The position numbers were made by a program, and so were the translations under genes. DNA of 51,624 bases from contig JAEUMY010000016.1 in NCBI GenBank assembly GCA_016791265.1, positions 1-51,624 on the forward strand, given 5' to 3'. Shown piece after piece: positions 34,487 through 42,970 of this stretch. The number at the start of each line of letters is the position of its first letter. Positions within the stretch are counted from its first letter, which is position 1. The stretch comes from Betaproteobacteria bacterium (GTDB taxonomy: Bacteria > Pseudomonadota > Gammaproteobacteria > Burkholderiales > Usitatibacteraceae). Under the pieces are notes generated by a model. The model had not been told where the DNA came from. It made no database searches and saw only the letters and a list, made by a program, of their open reading frames with translations.

Positions 34487-34930
34487 TCACTGATACGGGT
34501 CGGCGATGCCGAATCCGGCCAGCAGCTTGCGCTCGAGCGCTTCCATGCGTTGCGCCTCGCGGGCGGTCTCATGGTCATGACCGGCGAGGTGCAGCACGCC
34601 ATGAATGGCCAGGTGTGCATAGTGATCGGCCAGCGTCTTGCCTTGCACCTTGGCTTCGGCCGCGACGATCGGGGCGCACAGCACGATGTCACCCAACAAC
34701 CGTGGCGAACGCTTCTCGTGATAGACAAACGTGAGCACGTTGGTGGCGTAGTCCTTGCCACGGAACGCGCTGTTCAAGCTGCGGCCCTCGGCGGCATTCA
34801 CCACGCGGAGCGTCAAGGTGGCGGGGCGCTCCAGCGCCGCATAGATCCACTTCTTGAAACTCGCGGCAGGCGGAATGCCGCGCAAACGGCTCGCGATCTG
34901 GATGTCGAGTTCAAGGCTGCCGGATGGCAT
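34487..34930 (-). CDS. ybeY: endoribonuclease YbeY
   Basis: A zinc metalloprotein for 16S rRNA 3' maturation and ribosome quality control. The metal site H-x3-H-x5-H is seen in IHGVLHLAGHDHE near residue 115, and the conserved Arg/Asn region in NAAEGRSLNSAFRGKDYATNVLTF-like positions 45-68 is normal. Length 147. It follows phoH by 2 bp. Confidence 0.96.
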   Translation of the reverse strand: MPSGSLELDIQIASRLRGIPPAASFKKWIYAALERPATLTLRVVNAAEGRSLNSAFRGKDYATNVLTFVYHEKRSPRLLGDIVLCAPIVAAEAKVQGKTLADHYAHLAIHGVLHLAGHDHETAREAQRMEALERKLLAGFGIADPYQ

Positions 34931-34932
34931 GG

Positions 34933-35901
34933 TCAGGTGTTCCGCGGCCGCACCGCGCCGCGCTGCTCATAGGCGTTCACGATGGCCTGAACCAGCGGAT
35001 GGCGCACGACATCCTCGGCCTGAAACACCGAGAAGCCGATGCCGCGCACACCGGACAACACATTTTTCGCATCCACCAGCCCGCTCATCTTGCCCTGGCC
35101 CAGATCAATCTGGGTGACATCGCCGGTGATGACGGCGCGGGTGCCAAAGCCGATGCGGGTCAGGAACATCTTCATCTGCTCCGGCGACGTGTTCTGCGCC
35201 TCGTCGAGGATGATGAAGGACTGATTCAGCGTACGGCCACGCATGAAGGCCAGCGGTGCCACCTCGATCTGGTTGCGCTCGAACATCTTGCCCACCTTGT
35301 CGAAACCGAGCAGGTCGTAGAGCGCGTCGTACAACGGCCGAAGGTAGGGATCGACTTTCTGCGAGAGGTCGCCGGGCAGAAAGCCGAGGCGCTCACCCGC
35401 TTCAACGGCGGGCCGCGTCAACACGATGCGCTTCACCACATCGCGCTCGAACGCATCCACGGCGCAGGCGACCGCGAGATAGGTTTTTCCCGTGCCCGCC
35501 GGGCCCACGCCAAACGTGATGTCGTGCGTCTGCATCTGGCGGATGTACTTGGCCTGGCGCTCCGTGCGCGGACGCAGGTCGGGGCGCCGCGCCAAAAGCG
35601 GCGGCGTCTCGCCATCCTCGGCCTGCGGCGCCGAGCCGCGCATGATCTCGATGAGACCGAGCTGGATGTCTTCCACCGCCAGCGCGTCCGGATCGCCCTT
35701 GTAAAAGTGTTCCAGCGCACGCGCCGCCATCTCCGTTCGCGCAGGCTGGCCGGCGATGCTGAATCGCTCGCCGCGACGCGATATGGCCACATCCAGCGCG
35801 GTTTCGATCTGCTTCAGGTTTTCGTCCAGCGCGCCACAGAGTGCGGCGAGGCGGCGATTGTCGACCGGCGTGAAACTGACCTCGCGCGAGTTGGACTTCA
35901 A
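34933..35901 (-). CDS. ybeZ: PhoH-family ATPase YbeZ
   Basis: A P-loop NTPase that partners YbeY in rRNA processing. It has an N-terminal KH-like part (about 35-75), the Walker [17 protein letters not shown], Walker [12 protein letters not shown], and the segment GDVTQIDL. Length 322. It overlaps miaB by 4 bp (ATGA). Confidence 0.96.
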   Translation of the reverse strand: MKSNSREVSFTPVDNRRLAALCGALDENLKQIETALDVAISRRGERFSIAGQPARTEMAARALEHFYKGDPDALAVEDIQLGLIEIMRGSAPQAEDGETPPLLARRPDLRPRTERQAKYIRQMQTHDITFGVGPAGTGKTYLAVACAVDAFERDVVKRIVLTRPAVEAGERLGFLPGDLSQKVDPYLRPLYDALYDLLGFDKVGKMFERNQIEVAPLAFMRGRTLNQSFIILDEAQNTSPEQMKMFLTRIGFGTRAVITGDVTQIDLGQGKMSGLVDAKNVLSGVRGIGFSVFQAEDVVRHPLVQAIVNAYEQRGAVRPRNT

Positions 35902-37262
35902 GCGCTCACCGTTTCCCGGACCGCGACTTCGCCACGCAGCGAATGCGGCAGCGCCTGGGTGATGACCACGTCGACGAACTCGCCGATGAGTCTTTCGTGA
36001 CCGGGGAAATTGACCACGCGATTGTTGTCCGTGCGGCCGGAGAGCTCGCTGGCATCCTTCGTCGCGCGGCCTTCGACCAGGACGCGCTGGGTCGAGCCTT
36101 CCATCGACTTGGACACGGCAAACGTCTGCTCTTCCAGGCGCTTCTGCAAGCGCTGCAGACGCGACAGCTTCACCGACTGCGGCGTGTCGTCATGCAGGCT
36201 CGCCGCTGGCGTGCCCGGGCGGCGGCTGTATACAAAGCTGAAGCTGCCATCAAAACGAATGTCTTCGACGAGCTTCATGGTCTGCTCGAAATCCGTCTCG
36301 GTCTCGCCAGGGAAGCCCACGATGAAATCACTGGAAATCGAGATGTCGGGGCGCACCGCACGCAGCCGCCGCACGATGGACTTGAACTCCATCGCCGTGT
36401 AGCCGCGCTTCATGGCCGCCAGCACGCGGTCAGAGCCGGACTGCACCGGCAAGTGCAGTTGCGACACCAGTTTGGGGATGCGCGCGTAGGCATCAATCAG
36501 CCGCTGATTGAATTCCAACGGATGCGACGTGGTGTAGCGGATGCGCTCGATACCGCGAATATTCGCAACGGCGGCGAGCAGGAGCGCGAAGTCGGCACGC
36601 TCACCGTCGTCCATCTCGCCAACATAGGCATTCACGTTCTGACCGAGCAGCGTGACTTCCTTCACACCGCGCGCGGCCAGATCACCGATCTCGGCCATCA
36701 CACTTTCAAACGAACGCGAGATTTCCTCGCCGCGCGTGTAGGGCACGACACAGAAGCTGCAGTATTTGCTGCATCCTTCCATGATCGAGACGAAAGCCGA
36801 CGGCCCCTCGATGCGCGCGGGCGGCAGGTTGTCGAATTTCTCGACCTCGGGAAAGGAGATGTCGACCTGCGCCTGACCGCTGGCGCGCTGGGCCGTGATC
36901 ATCTCCGGCAAGCGATGCAGCGTCTGCGGGCCGAACACCAGATCCACATAAGGCGCACGTTTCACGATGGCCTCGCCTTCCTGGCTGGCGATGCAACCGC
37001 CGATGCCGATGAGTAGCCCTGGTTTCGCGCGCTTCAGCTCCTTCAGCCGGCCAAGATCACTGAACATCTTGTCCTCCGCCTTCTCGCGCACCGAGCAGGT
37101 GTTGAACAGGATGACGTCGGCCTCATCGGCGGAGGCGGCCTTCTCGTAGCCCGCCTGAACGCGCAGGACATCGGCCATCTTGTCCGAGTCGTACTCGTTC
37201 ATCTGGCAGCCGAAGGTGCGAATGAAAACCTTCTTGGGGACGGGCGGCGGCTGCGAGGGCAT
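35898..37262 (-). CDS. miaB: tRNA-2-methylthio-N6-dimethylallyladenosine synthase
   Basis: A radical-SAM enzyme that adds the 2-methylthio group to i6A37 of tRNAs reading UNN codons. It has two clusters: C19, C56 and C90 in the N-terminal domain ([36 protein letters not shown]) and C164, C168 and C171 in the radical-SAM motif [13 protein letters not shown] domain ends the protein. Length 454. First protein gene after the CAU tRNA, 61 bp away with no terminator between. An exact palindrome copy is read as ANIR. Confidence 0.97.
   Translation of the reverse strand: MPSQPPPVPKKVFIRTFGCQMNEYDSDKMADVLRVQAGYEKAASADEADVILFNTCSVREKAEDKMFSDLGRLKELKRAKPGLLIGIGGCIASQEGEAIVKRAPYVDLVFGPQTLHRLPEMITAQRASGQAQVDISFPEVEKFDNLPPARIEGPSAFVSIMEGCSKYCSFCVVPYTRGEEISRSFESVMAEIGDLAARGVKEVTLLGQNVNAYVGEMDDGERADFALLLAAVANIRGIERIRYTTSHPLEFNQRLIDAYARIPKLVSQLHLPVQSGSDRVLAAMKRGYTAMEFKSIVRRLRAVRPDISISSDFIVGFPGETETDFEQTMKLVEDIRFDGSFSFVYSRRPGTPAASLHDDTPQSVKLSRLQRLQKRLEEQTFAVSKSMEGSTQRVLVEGRATKDASELSGRTDNNRVVNFPGHERLIGEFVDVVITQALPHSLRGEVAVRETVSA
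36555..36566. repeat. GCGAATATTCGC palindrome, copy 16
   Basis: Exact copy in miaB, read as ANIR; flanks C/A. Confidence 0.9.
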
Positions 37263-37323
37263 CTTGGGCTCCTGGATCGCGGTGGATGAACCGGGCAGAA
37301 GAAGAGGTGCTAAAAGGGGGAAG

Positions 37324-37399
37324 TGGTGGCGAATCAGGGATTTGAACCCCGGACCAACGGATTATGATTCCGCTGCTCTAACCACTGAGCTAATTCGCC
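37324..37399 (-). tRNA. tRNA with CAU anticodon (elongator Met or Ile2)
   Basis: 76-nt cloverleaf on the minus strand: acceptor GGCGAAT/ATTCGCC with A73 and encoded CCA, D stem GCTC/GAGC, anticodon stem GCGGA/TCCGT with loop ATCATAA (anticodon CAT), and T stem CGGGG/CCCTG. The D arm and TTGGTC variable region resemble E. coli tRNA-Ile2 (ileX), but elongator tRNA-Met is equally possible; no initiator features are present. Confidence 0.93.
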
Positions 37400-37422
37400 A
37401 CGTCTCTCGTCGAGAGCCGCGC

Positions 37423-37452
37423 ATTATCCTTGAATCAGCCTTTTTGCGTCAA
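37423..37452 (-). promoter_or_regulatory. promoter of the CAU tRNA (and probably the miaB run)
   Basis: On the minus strand: TTGACG (37447-37452), an 18-bp spacer, GATAAT (37423-37428), and a GCGCG discriminator as in stable-RNA promoters. It lies 24 bp before the tRNA. Confidence 0.75.
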
Positions 37453-37622
37453 GGGCTTAAGCGCGGCGCGAAATGATGGCGGTTTGATTGTGCAGTGCAA
37501 AAGATTTATCCTTTGCGCCTCTCAAGAGCCGTCCACCCGAATTTTGACCCGCTTCCCGGCCGCCGCTGCGGCCACCACTTTCCAACGCCAAATGACCGAG
37601 CCGTGGACGCGGCCGGGCGATC

Positions 37623-39494
37623 ATGAACGCGCCTGACAAGAAACTCGCGGCCTTGACCGTGGGCGCCATTGGCGTTGTCTTCGGCGACATCGGCACCAGC
37701 CCGCTCTACGCGCTGAAAGAGTCCTTCAATCCTGACCATGGCATTCCGCTGAACGAGGGCACGGTGCTGGGGATCCTGTCCTTGATGTTCTGGTCGCTGA
37801 TGACGCTGGTGATCGTCAAGTACCTGGTCTTCATGATGCGGGCGGACAACAAGGGCGAAGGCGGCATCCTCGCGTTGACCGCGCTGGCCCAGCGCACGTT
37901 CTATTCGGGATCGCGCGGGCGCTGGCTGGTCACGGTGCTGGGCATTTTCGGCGCGGCCATGTTTTATGGTGACGCGGTCATCACGCCCGCGATGTCGGTC
38001 ATGTCAGCGGTGGAAGGCTTGTCGCTCGTCACACCCGCTCTCGAGAAATTCGTGCTGCCCATCGCGGTGGGCATTCTTGTTGGCCTCTTCGCCATTCAGA
38101 AACATGGCACCGGCGCTATCGGCCGCTTCTTCGGCCCGACCATGGTGCTGTGGTTCAGCGTGCTGGCCGTGCTGGGCATCGCCCAGATCGTGAACAACCC
38201 CGGCATCCTGCGCGCCATTCATCCGCAATACAGCTTCGCGTTCATCTTCGAGCATCAATTCGCCGCGTTCGTCACGCTTGGCGCGGTGGTGCTGTGTGTC
38301 ACCGGTGGCGAAGCGCTGTATGCGGACATGGGCCACTTCGGCAAGCGGCCCATTCGCATGGGCTGGTTCTTTCTCGTCTGGCCGGCGCTCTTGCTGAACT
38401 ACTTCGGCCAAGGCGCCTTGATGCTCGCCCATCCGGAGACGGTCAAGAATCCGTTCTATTTGATGGCCCCGCAGTGGGCGCTCTTGCCGCTCATCGGTCT
38501 CGCCTCCGCCGCCACGGTGATCGCATCGCAGGCGGTCATCTCAGGCGCTTTCAGCCTCACCAAGCAAGCCATCCAGCTAGGCTACTTGCCGCGCTTCGCC
38601 ATCAGCCACACCAACGACAAGGCGATGGGCCAGATCTATGTGCCCTTCATCAACTGGTTCATGCTGGTGGTGATCGTGTCGCTGGTGCTGGGATTTCGCA
38701 CCTCCAGCAATCTCGCGGGCGCGTATGGTATCGCGGTCACCTTCACGATGCTGATCGACACCTTGCTTCTGTTTGTGGTGATGACCCGCATCTGGCGCTG
38801 GAACCTGACTTTCTCGCTGGCGCTGACCCTCATCATCATCAGCAACGATCTCATGTTCCTCACGGCCTGCCTGTTGAAATTCGCCGACGGCGGCTGGTTC
38901 CCACTGGTGCTGGGTGTGGTGATTTTCACCCTCATGAGCACCTGGTGCCGCGGCCGCGAGATTTTGCGCAAACGCAATGTCGAAGGCGTGTTGCCGCTGA
39001 AACTGTTCATAGAAGGCATGGCCGCCAGCCCGCCGGCTCGCGTCGAAGGCACGGGCGTGTTCATGACCACGGCATCCGACGGCGTCCCCAACGCGCTACT
39101 GCACAACCTGAAGCACAACAAGGTGCTGCACGATCGCGTGGTGATCCTCTCGCTGAAAGTGGAGGATATTCCCTACGTGCCGAAAGAGGACTACATCTGG
39201 ATCGAGGAGCTGGGCCACGGATTCTGGCGCATCACCGGGCACTACGGCTTCAAGGAAACGCCCAACGTTCCGACGCTGCTGTCCGACTGCCGGCTGCAGA
39301 AAATCTCGTTCGATCTCATGGAGACTTCGTTCTTCGTCAACCGCGAGACCATCATCTCCGCCCCCGGCGAAGGCATGGCGGTATGGCGCGAGCACATCTT
39401 CATCTGGATGTCGCACCTCGCCGCCAAGGCGGCCGACTACTTCAAGATTCCCTCGAATCGCGTCGTCGAACTGGGCACACAGGTCGAGATCTGA
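37623..39494 (+). CDS. kup: Kup-family potassium uptake protein
   Basis: An inner-membrane K+/H+ symporter of 623 residues with about 12 membrane segments and a C-terminal cytosolic domain (from about 450). The family signatures are GAIGVVFGDIGTSPLYALKE at the N-terminus, GGEALYADMGHFG, and GQGALML. It stands alone on the plus strand after the tRNA. No palindrome copy. The following 205 bp (39495-39699) hold no gene or clear terminator. Confidence 0.96.
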   Translation: MNAPDKKLAALTVGAIGVVFGDIGTSPLYALKESFNPDHGIPLNEGTVLGILSLMFWSLMTLVIVKYLVFMMRADNKGEGGILALTALAQRTFYSGSRGRWLVTVLGIFGAAMFYGDAVITPAMSVMSAVEGLSLVTPALEKFVLPIAVGILVGLFAIQKHGTGAIGRFFGPTMVLWFSVLAVLGIAQIVNNPGILRAIHPQYSFAFIFEHQFAAFVTLGAVVLCVTGGEALYADMGHFGKRPIRMGWFFLVWPALLLNYFGQGALMLAHPETVKNPFYLMAPQWALLPLIGLASAATVIASQAVISGAFSLTKQAIQLGYLPRFAISHTNDKAMGQIYVPFINWFMLVVIVSLVLGFRTSSNLAGAYGIAVTFTMLIDTLLLFVVMTRIWRWNLTFSLALTLIIISNDLMFLTACLLKFADGGWFPLVLGVVIFTLMSTWCRGREILRKRNVEGVLPLKLFIEGMAASPPARVEGTGVFMTTASDGVPNALLHNLKHNKVLHDRVVILSLKVEDIPYVPKEDYIWIEELGHGFWRITGHYGFKETPNVPTLLSDCRLQKISFDLMETSFFVNRETIISAPGEGMAVWREHIFIWMSHLAAKAADYFKIPSNRVVELGTQVEI

Positions 39495-39699
39495 CCGCCT
39501 GCGTGCCGCCGCCCTCCGCGCGAGTGGCTTGTGCGTTTCATTGGGTTGCCAGTCGCGCCGGGGAAGTGCGAACGGCGCGCAACGGCGATTAAGTCCGATA
39601 GTCGACTCACTGGGCGCCCATTGGCACAGCGCACAAGCGCACCACCCCCGGGTGCTCCCCGAGACTACAATGCGTGCATCGTTCGCCAAGTGACCGCCC

Positions 39700-41361
39700 A
39701 TGTTAAGCACGCAAAGCAAGGCCAGAAAGACGATACCGGTATTAGCCTTCCTGATCCTGCTCGGCGCCCTGCAGCCGGCATTCGGCACAGCAGCGTCCGC
39801 TGATGCAACTCGGCCTGATGGCTCTTCCCAGGCGCTTGCCGCGACAACGGGAGTGACCGTTGCGGAGCCTTCGTCAGCGCCGCCTGCGGTGCTTCGCTTG
39901 CTGAATCGGGAATTCGTGCAGCTACGCTCGACCATCGCGGGAGCCACTCCGGCCGAGCGCGTGGAGCGGGCACGAAAGCGCTTCCAGGCACTTGACGCCT
40001 CGCAGATTGACCAACCTCTGCGCGCGATCCCATTCAAGTTTGGTGATTATGAGGGCATCCAGCTGGCCGTCGGCAGCGAATTTCTAGTGTCTCTGTTTCC
40101 CGCGGATGTCCCCGAAGGAAGCAGCCTGCCTGCCATGCTGAGCACCAGCGAGGCCCGCTGGAAGGACATCAGGCGCGCCTGGCATGACAGTCGTGACTGG
40201 ACCGAACTTCTCAAGGCGATTGCGAGCGCAGCTGCGGCCACACTTCTGCTGTGGGGAGCGATCTGGGGGATCGGCAGGGCCAGTGCTGCCATGCGACTCA
40301 AAGTGCAGGCACGCTGCGCCAACTTGGCCGAAGACAATGCCCGAATTCGCTGGGAAGAACTGCTCTGGCGCTTCTTGTCAGGCTGCATCGTGGTGGTCAG
40401 AGTGGTCGCGGTCGCCGTGCTCGCCTATGCTTGGTTGGGCTGGGTGCTGGATGCATTTGTCCTGACGCGACCTTGGGCGGACTACCTGGGCAGCTGGGCT
40501 TGGGAAAAAGCGATATGGCTGGGGGCCGGCATGGCTGGCGCGGTGCCAGGCCTCGCAACCGTTGCCCTGATCTTCGTTGTCACGCGGGCGATTGTTGACG
40601 TATTGCGCTATTTGCTTCTGGGCGTTGAGACGGGCCGTCTCAAGTTGCCGTGGTTGCACCCGGACACAGTGAGCGCGACGCGCCGGGTCGTGGTCGTCCT
40701 GGTCTGGGCGTTGGGCCTCGCTGTTGCCTACCCGTACCTGCCCGGTGCCAATACGGACGCATTCAAGGGACTTTCCGTCCTTCTCGGCGTGATGGCAACC
40801 CTGGGGTCGACTGGGCTCGTCACCCAGGCCATGAGCGGCTTGCTGCTCATTTATGCGCGTGCCCTGCGCAAGGGCGACTATGTTGTGGTCAGCGGCGTGG
40901 AAGGCGTGGTGACAGAGGTTGCGCCGCTGGCAACCAAGATCACGAATATTCGCAACGAGGAAATTACGGTTCCCAACGCGGTGCTCATTTCCAGTCCGAT
41001 ATTCAACTACTCGAAATTGGCAACCGAGACCGGGACCCTGTTATCGACCAAGGTCACGATCGGCTATGACGCGCCGTGGCGCCAAGTACATGCCTTGCTG
41101 ATCGAAGCTGCCGACGCCGTGGCCGGTGTCCGCCGGACGCCGGCGCCTTATGTTTATCAGCGAGCACTATCCGATTTTTACGTGGAGTACGAGTTGTTCT
41201 GCAGCATCGATCGCCCGCTGGATCGCGTTCCAGTGCTGTCTCGCCTGCATGGCGCCATTCAGGACGTGTTCAATCGCGATGGTGTTCAGATCATGTCCCC
41301 GCACTTCGTCCTTCAACCGCGGGAAGCCGTCCTGGGGCAAAAACCTCCTGAGCGCCCATAG
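39700..41361 (+). CDS. MscS-type mechanosensitive channel with periplasmic N-terminal domain
   Basis: A 553-residue protein with a signal-like N-terminus (PVLAFLILLGALQPAFG), a periplasmic domain to about 165, several membrane segments, and the MscS core: pore helix region VLLGVMATLGSTGLVTQAMSGLLL, then the beta domain with KGDYVVVSGVEGVVTEVAPLATK and VPNAVLISSPIFNYS. It would release solutes in hypo-osmotic shock. A near copy of the palindrome (ACGAATATTCGC) lies at the conserved TNIRNEE. It neighbours kup; a joint role in osmotic adaptation is plausible but inferred. Confidence 0.9.
   Translation: MLSTQSKARKTIPVLAFLILLGALQPAFGTAASADATRPDGSSQALAATTGVTVAEPSSAPPAVLRLLNREFVQLRSTIAGATPAERVERARKRFQALDASQIDQPLRAIPFKFGDYEGIQLAVGSEFLVSLFPADVPEGSSLPAMLSTSEARWKDIRRAWHDSRDWTELLKAIASAAAATLLLWGAIWGIGRASAAMRLKVQARCANLAEDNARIRWEELLWRFLSGCIVVVRVVAVAVLAYAWLGWVLDAFVLTRPWADYLGSWAWEKAIWLGAGMAGAVPGLATVALIFVVTRAIVDVLRYLLLGVETGRLKLPWLHPDTVSATRRVVVVLVWALGLAVAYPYLPGANTDAFKGLSVLLGVMATLGSTGLVTQAMSGLLLIYARALRKGDYVVVSGVEGVVTEVAPLATKITNIRNEEITVPNAVLISSPIFNYSKLATETGTLLSTKVTIGYDAPWRQVHALLIEAADAVAGVRRTPAPYVYQRALSDFYVEYELFCSIDRPLDRVPVLSRLHGAIQDVFNRDGVQIMSPHFVLQPREAVLGQKPPERP
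40942..40953. repeat. palindrome variant ACGAATATTCGC
   Basis: One mismatch at the outer base, in the MscS-like gene, read as TNIR. Confidence 0.55.
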
Positions 41362-41488
41362 CAGACTGCTCACTCCTTTCGGATTACGCAGTGACCTGTT
41401 GAGGTGAGTGATGAATGGTGCCAATGAGAATTGCCCGTTCATCAACCGGTCAGTCCGAACTGGCAGCGCCTCGACCGTTTGCCGGAAA

Positions 41489-42826
41489 TCATCGCTTGGC
41501 GTTACGCATGAGGTGCCGCGCGACGGCCTCGTACGCGGGGAGAGAGGTTGGATCAATCACCGCATTGCCCGCCACAGGGTGACTCGCAAAACGGGCAATC
41601 ACCATCTCTGCCACGGGATCAATGTAGAGCGCCTGACCATGGACGCCGCGGGCCATGATCGCTCCGTTTGCATTGTGGGTGACCCACCACATGTTTCGGT
41701 AGCTCCAGCCCTGCAGCTGCTTGTAGCCGGCTTTGGCAAAGTCATCTCGATTGCCCCCCTTGCGAATATCTGAGACCACTTCCGCAGGCAAAATCTGCTG
41801 GCCGTTATACCGTCCACCATTGCGAACCATTTCACCGAAGCGTGCGAGATCCCTCAGACTCGCATTGAGACCGCCGCCGGCAAAGGGTGTGCCGACCGAA
41901 TCAACTGACATGTAAGCGTCCTGTTCCGCTCCAAGGCGACGCCAAATCTTCTCGGAAAGAAGTTGCGCGACATTTCGGCCAGTGACGCGCGAAATGACCC
42001 ATCCGAGTGCATCCGTATTGGCCGTGCGGTAGTGAAATCCGTCGCCGTGCTTGCCCTCGGGTTGCACTGACACCAGGAATTCATAGTAGGTACGCGGGCC
42101 GCGGTAGTCTGCAGGCTTGGGAAGCGGATTTCCTGCGGCAGCGTGCGCCCACACTTCAGCATCCTTGTTTGCATAGTCTTCGCTGAAGCGAATACCCGTT
42201 GTCATGTCCATGAGTTGCCGTACCGTCGCACTGCCAAATGCAGACTGGGCGAGCTCCGGGACGTATTCTGCGACCTTTCTTCCCGGGTCCAGTGCCTTCT
42301 CTGCGACCAGCAGCGCCGCCAGCGTCCCCACGAAAGTCTTGGTGACCGACATCGCGCCATGTTGAATCTCGGGTTTCAGCACCCCGAAATATCGCTCATA
42401 AACCACGCGCCCACGCTGCAGGATGATGATGCCGTCCGTGTAGTTCTTGTCCAGCGACTGACCCCACGTCATCGTCTCAGCGCCGCCGGTCGGCACAAAC
42501 GCGATCGAGTCAATATCGTTGCGCAGTGCATACTCAAGGCGCGACGGATTAGACGTTCCGCGCGAAACGTTTGTGGTTGGCATCAGCTGGCGGAAATTCG
42601 AAACACTCCAGCGCCACTGTGGAAACTTGAAGTAGGTTCCATCGTCGAATCGAATGATCCGATCTGTCGGCGGAGGCGCGCCAACCATCCAGCCCAGTGC
42701 GGCAGGATCGCTGGCCTTCGCATCCGGGTACGGTCCAGGGTCGCTTGCTGACGCGACCGAAGGCAATGCACCCAGTACGACGCAGCAAATCAGGCCCAAC
42801 GTCATTGTCAGCGAACGGAATTTCAT
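41489..42826 (-). CDS. exported serine hydrolase (class C beta-lactamase-like)
   Basis: A penicillin-binding-protein-fold serine hydrolase. It has a signal peptide (LTMTLGLICCVVLGALPSVASA), the nucleophile motif S160-V-T-K163 (SxxK) and YRTANTDALGW with Y-x-x-x-N. The ATG at 42826 has GAGG nine bases upstream. Such proteins include beta-lactamases, esterases, D-amino-acid peptidases and 6-aminohexanoate-oligomer-type hydrolases; substrate cannot be read. It lies downstream of a penicillin-acylase-type gene on the same strand, with a candidate promoter of its own at 42921-42950. No palindrome copy. Confidence 0.87.
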   Translation of the reverse strand: MKFRSLTMTLGLICCVVLGALPSVASASDPGPYPDAKASDPAALGWMVGAPPPTDRIIRFDDGTYFKFPQWRWSVSNFRQLMPTTNVSRGTSNPSRLEYALRNDIDSIAFVPTGGAETMTWGQSLDKNYTDGIIILQRGRVVYERYFGVLKPEIQHGAMSVTKTFVGTLAALLVAEKALDPGRKVAEYVPELAQSAFGSATVRQLMDMTTGIRFSEDYANKDAEVWAHAAAGNPLPKPADYRGPRTYYEFLVSVQPEGKHGDGFHYRTANTDALGWVISRVTGRNVAQLLSEKIWRRLGAEQDAYMSVDSVGTPFAGGGLNASLRDLARFGEMVRNGGRYNGQQILPAEVVSDIRKGGNRDDFAKAGYKQLQGWSYRNMWWVTHNANGAIMARGVHGQALYIDPVAEMVIARFASHPVAGNAVIDPTSLPAYEAVARHLMRNAKR

Positions 42827-42920
42827 AGGCGTCATCCTCTCAAGTTGCTTCAACCCTGCAAGACACTGGTGCGAAACGTGAACCCAATCAGACCCGCGAA
42901 CCCGTCAGCGACAGCGCCCT

Positions 42921-42950
42921 AGTGTAGGGGCGGCACAGGTCAACGTCCAA
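42921..42950 (-). promoter_or_regulatory. candidate promoter of the serine hydrolase gene
   Basis: On the minus strand: TTGGAC (42945-42950), an 18-bp spacer, TACACT (42921-42926), about 95 bp before the start codon. By eye only. Confidence 0.4.
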
Positions 42951-42970
42951 TGGGAGTCGTGGTTGCATCA

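Noticed and set aside
37324..37399. Initiator tRNA-fMet
   Set aside because: It has a G1-C72 type pair in the acceptor (GGCGAAT/ATTCGCC) and lacks the unpaired first position and the three G-C pairs of the initiator anticodon stem.
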